Assembly (NCBI GenBank): GCA_024642765.1
Contig: JAHEAM010000102.1
Location: forward strand, 1 to 7,520
Direction of reading: 5' to 3'
From: Planctomycetaceae bacterium
GTDB lineage: Bacteria; Planctomycetota; Planctomycetia; Pirellulales; Pirellulaceae
DNA length: 7,520 bases
This document shows positions 6,575 to 7,520 of this stretch, one piece after another. Within the stretch, counting starts at the first letter, position 1, and every line of letters starts with the position of its first letter. The position numbers and the translations under genes were made by a program. Below the pieces are notes generated by a model, which searched no databases, was not told the DNA's origin, and worked only from the letters and a program-made list of their open reading frames with translations.

Positions 6575-7520
6575 ATGTTGCGGTCGATTTTGGGAAGTAT
6601 CGTTTTCGTATGCGCGTTAGGAACTACAGTTTTCGGGCAGACTCAAGAAAAGCCTAAAAATGAACTTGGTTTGATCCCACACTTTTTGCTCCCCTTGGTG
6701 CATTCTGCGGAGGTTCAAGCCGAATTGAAATTGTCCGCCCAACAAGTAAAGGATCTGGAAACACTGTTTGCGGCGCACGATGGCGAATGGTTGCGTTCGA
6801 GGAATCTACCTGCCGCTGAAGTTGAGTCAACGCTCAGCGAGATCGAAAACGTTGTCCGCGAGTGGTTCGTTGGCAATGCATCGCCCGAACAAATTAGCCG
6901 GCTTCAGCAGCTTGAATACCAGGCGCAAAGTACTCGATCGTTGTTACGTGACGAACTTTCGCAACGATTGGGATTGACCACTGAACAGCACGGAGAACTT
7001 CTGAAATTAGCGAGAACAACGCTTGAGGCTCAGAATGCGGTGACGTCGGCGACTGCGAAACACCAACCAATCGAGTCTTTGCAACAGGCCGTCACGAAAG
7101 CAATCAGCGATGAACAAAAGGCGATTCAAAAAATTTTGACATCTGACCAACAAAGAACTCTTAGTGACGCGATTGGGGCATCGTTTGATACGGGACGATT
7201 GAAGCGCATCTATCCACTGGCTCCGGAGTTCGTTGAGGTAGCAAACTGGATCAATTCAAAACCAATCACGCTCGCTTCATTGCGTGGCAAAGTTGTACTC
7301 GTGCACTTTTATGCGTTTCAATGCCGTAATTGTCATGCGAATTTTGAAATATACAAACGCTGGGATCGCGACCTCGCAAGTAAAGGCGTTCATGTCATTG
7401 GCATTCAGACACCGGAGTTGCCTGCCGAACGTGATCCGAATTTAGTCATCAACGCAGCACATGAGAAAGGCCTTGACTTTCCAATTCTGGTCGATCTCGA
7501 ATCCAAGAATTGGCAGGTCT
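6575..7520 (+). CDS. Exported helical-repeat / thioredoxin-like (TlpA/DipZ type) fusion protein, 3' end cut off
   Basis: The reading frame stays open to the right edge, giving 315 residues without a stop. A signal peptide spans residues 1 to about 21 (LGSIVFVCALGTTVFG, cleavage before Gln22). The next part (about 36-205) is helical, with HSAEVQAELKLSAQQVKDL (43-61), SPEQISRLQQLEYQAQ (103-118), LSQRLGLTTEQHGELLKL (128-145) and LTSDQQRTLSDAIGASFD (188-205), the same plan as the 4843 protein. From about 216 a thioredoxin-like domain begins: LRGKVVLVHFYAFQCRNCH (236-254) with active-site cysteines at 250 and 253, then the strand GVHVIGIQTPE. The CRNC site and the TPE strand resemble DipZ/TlpA-type extracytoplasmic redoxins, which reduce or isomerise disulfides or serve cytochrome c maturation; the partner here is unknown. 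An in-frame ATG at 6527 would add 16 residues; neither start has a good ribosome site, and 6575 gives the more conventional signal peptide. The fold's C-terminal half lies outside the window. Confidence 0.88.
   Translation, partial: MLRSILGSIVFVCALGTTVFGQTQEKPKNELGLIPHFLLPLVHSAEVQAELKLSAQQVKDLETLFAAHDGEWLRSRNLPAAEVESTLSEIENVVREWFVGNASPEQISRLQQLEYQAQSTRSLLRDELSQRLGLTTEQHGELLKLARTTLEAQNAVTSATAKHQPIESLQQAVTKAISDEQKAIQKILTSDQQRTLSDAIGASFDTGRLKRIYPLAPEFVEVANWINSKPITLASLRGKVVLVHFYAFQCRNCHANFEIYKRWDRDLASKGVHVIGIQTPELPAERDPNLVINAAHEKGLDFPILVDLESKNWQV

Overview
The window reads as a chromosomal segment of a planctomycete, probably of the Pirellulales (Rhodopirellula/Blastopirellula-like). The clearest marker is a gene pair almost confined to the Planctomycetes and a few relatives. 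The first gene encodes a large exported protein with Planctomycete cytochrome c (PSCyt1), DUF1549 (PSCyt2) and DUF1553 (PSD1) regions, and the second a Tat-exported DUF1501 protein. Supporting signs are a roughly balanced GC content, mostly weak or absent Shine-Dalgarno sequences, and two exported helical proteins with the 'P.V..EL.L...Q' motif that I associate with planctomycete secreted proteins. The genus assignment is inference.

Layout. Bases 1-279 hold no convincing gene, only small inverted repeats. Then come three co-directional plus-strand genes: the cytochrome/DUF1553 protein (280-3150), the DUF1501 protein (3250-4773) and a secreted helical-repeat protein of unknown function (4843-5676). 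The third has the only good ribosome binding site in the window. A minus-strand GNAT N-acetyltransferase (5669-6151) converges on it with an 8-base overlap of the 3' ends. A 375-423 base divergent intergenic region follows (6152-6526 or 6574). The last gene starts at 6575 (or 6527) and runs off the right edge: an exported protein with the same helical-repeat domain as the 4843 gene, fused to a TlpA/DipZ-like thioredoxin domain with a CRNC active site.

How they may work together. Four of the five proteins carry export signals. The set includes a protein with two CxxCH motifs, a Tat-dependent protein of the alkaline-phosphatase-like fold group, and a thioredoxin-like protein. This fits an extracytoplasmic, redox-linked function, but the biochemical roles of the DUF1549/DUF1553 and DUF1501 proteins are not established and no substrate can be read from the sequence. 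The GNAT gene looks like an unrelated cytoplasmic housekeeping or accessory gene.

The most interesting observations are the internal duplication in the 4843 protein, the re-use of the same domain in front of a thioredoxin fold about 0.9 kb away, and the CRNCH motif that could in principle be read as either a redoxin active site or a heme c site. I see no CRISPR array, transposon, tRNA, rRNA or phage gene. Nothing here proves a wholly new system.
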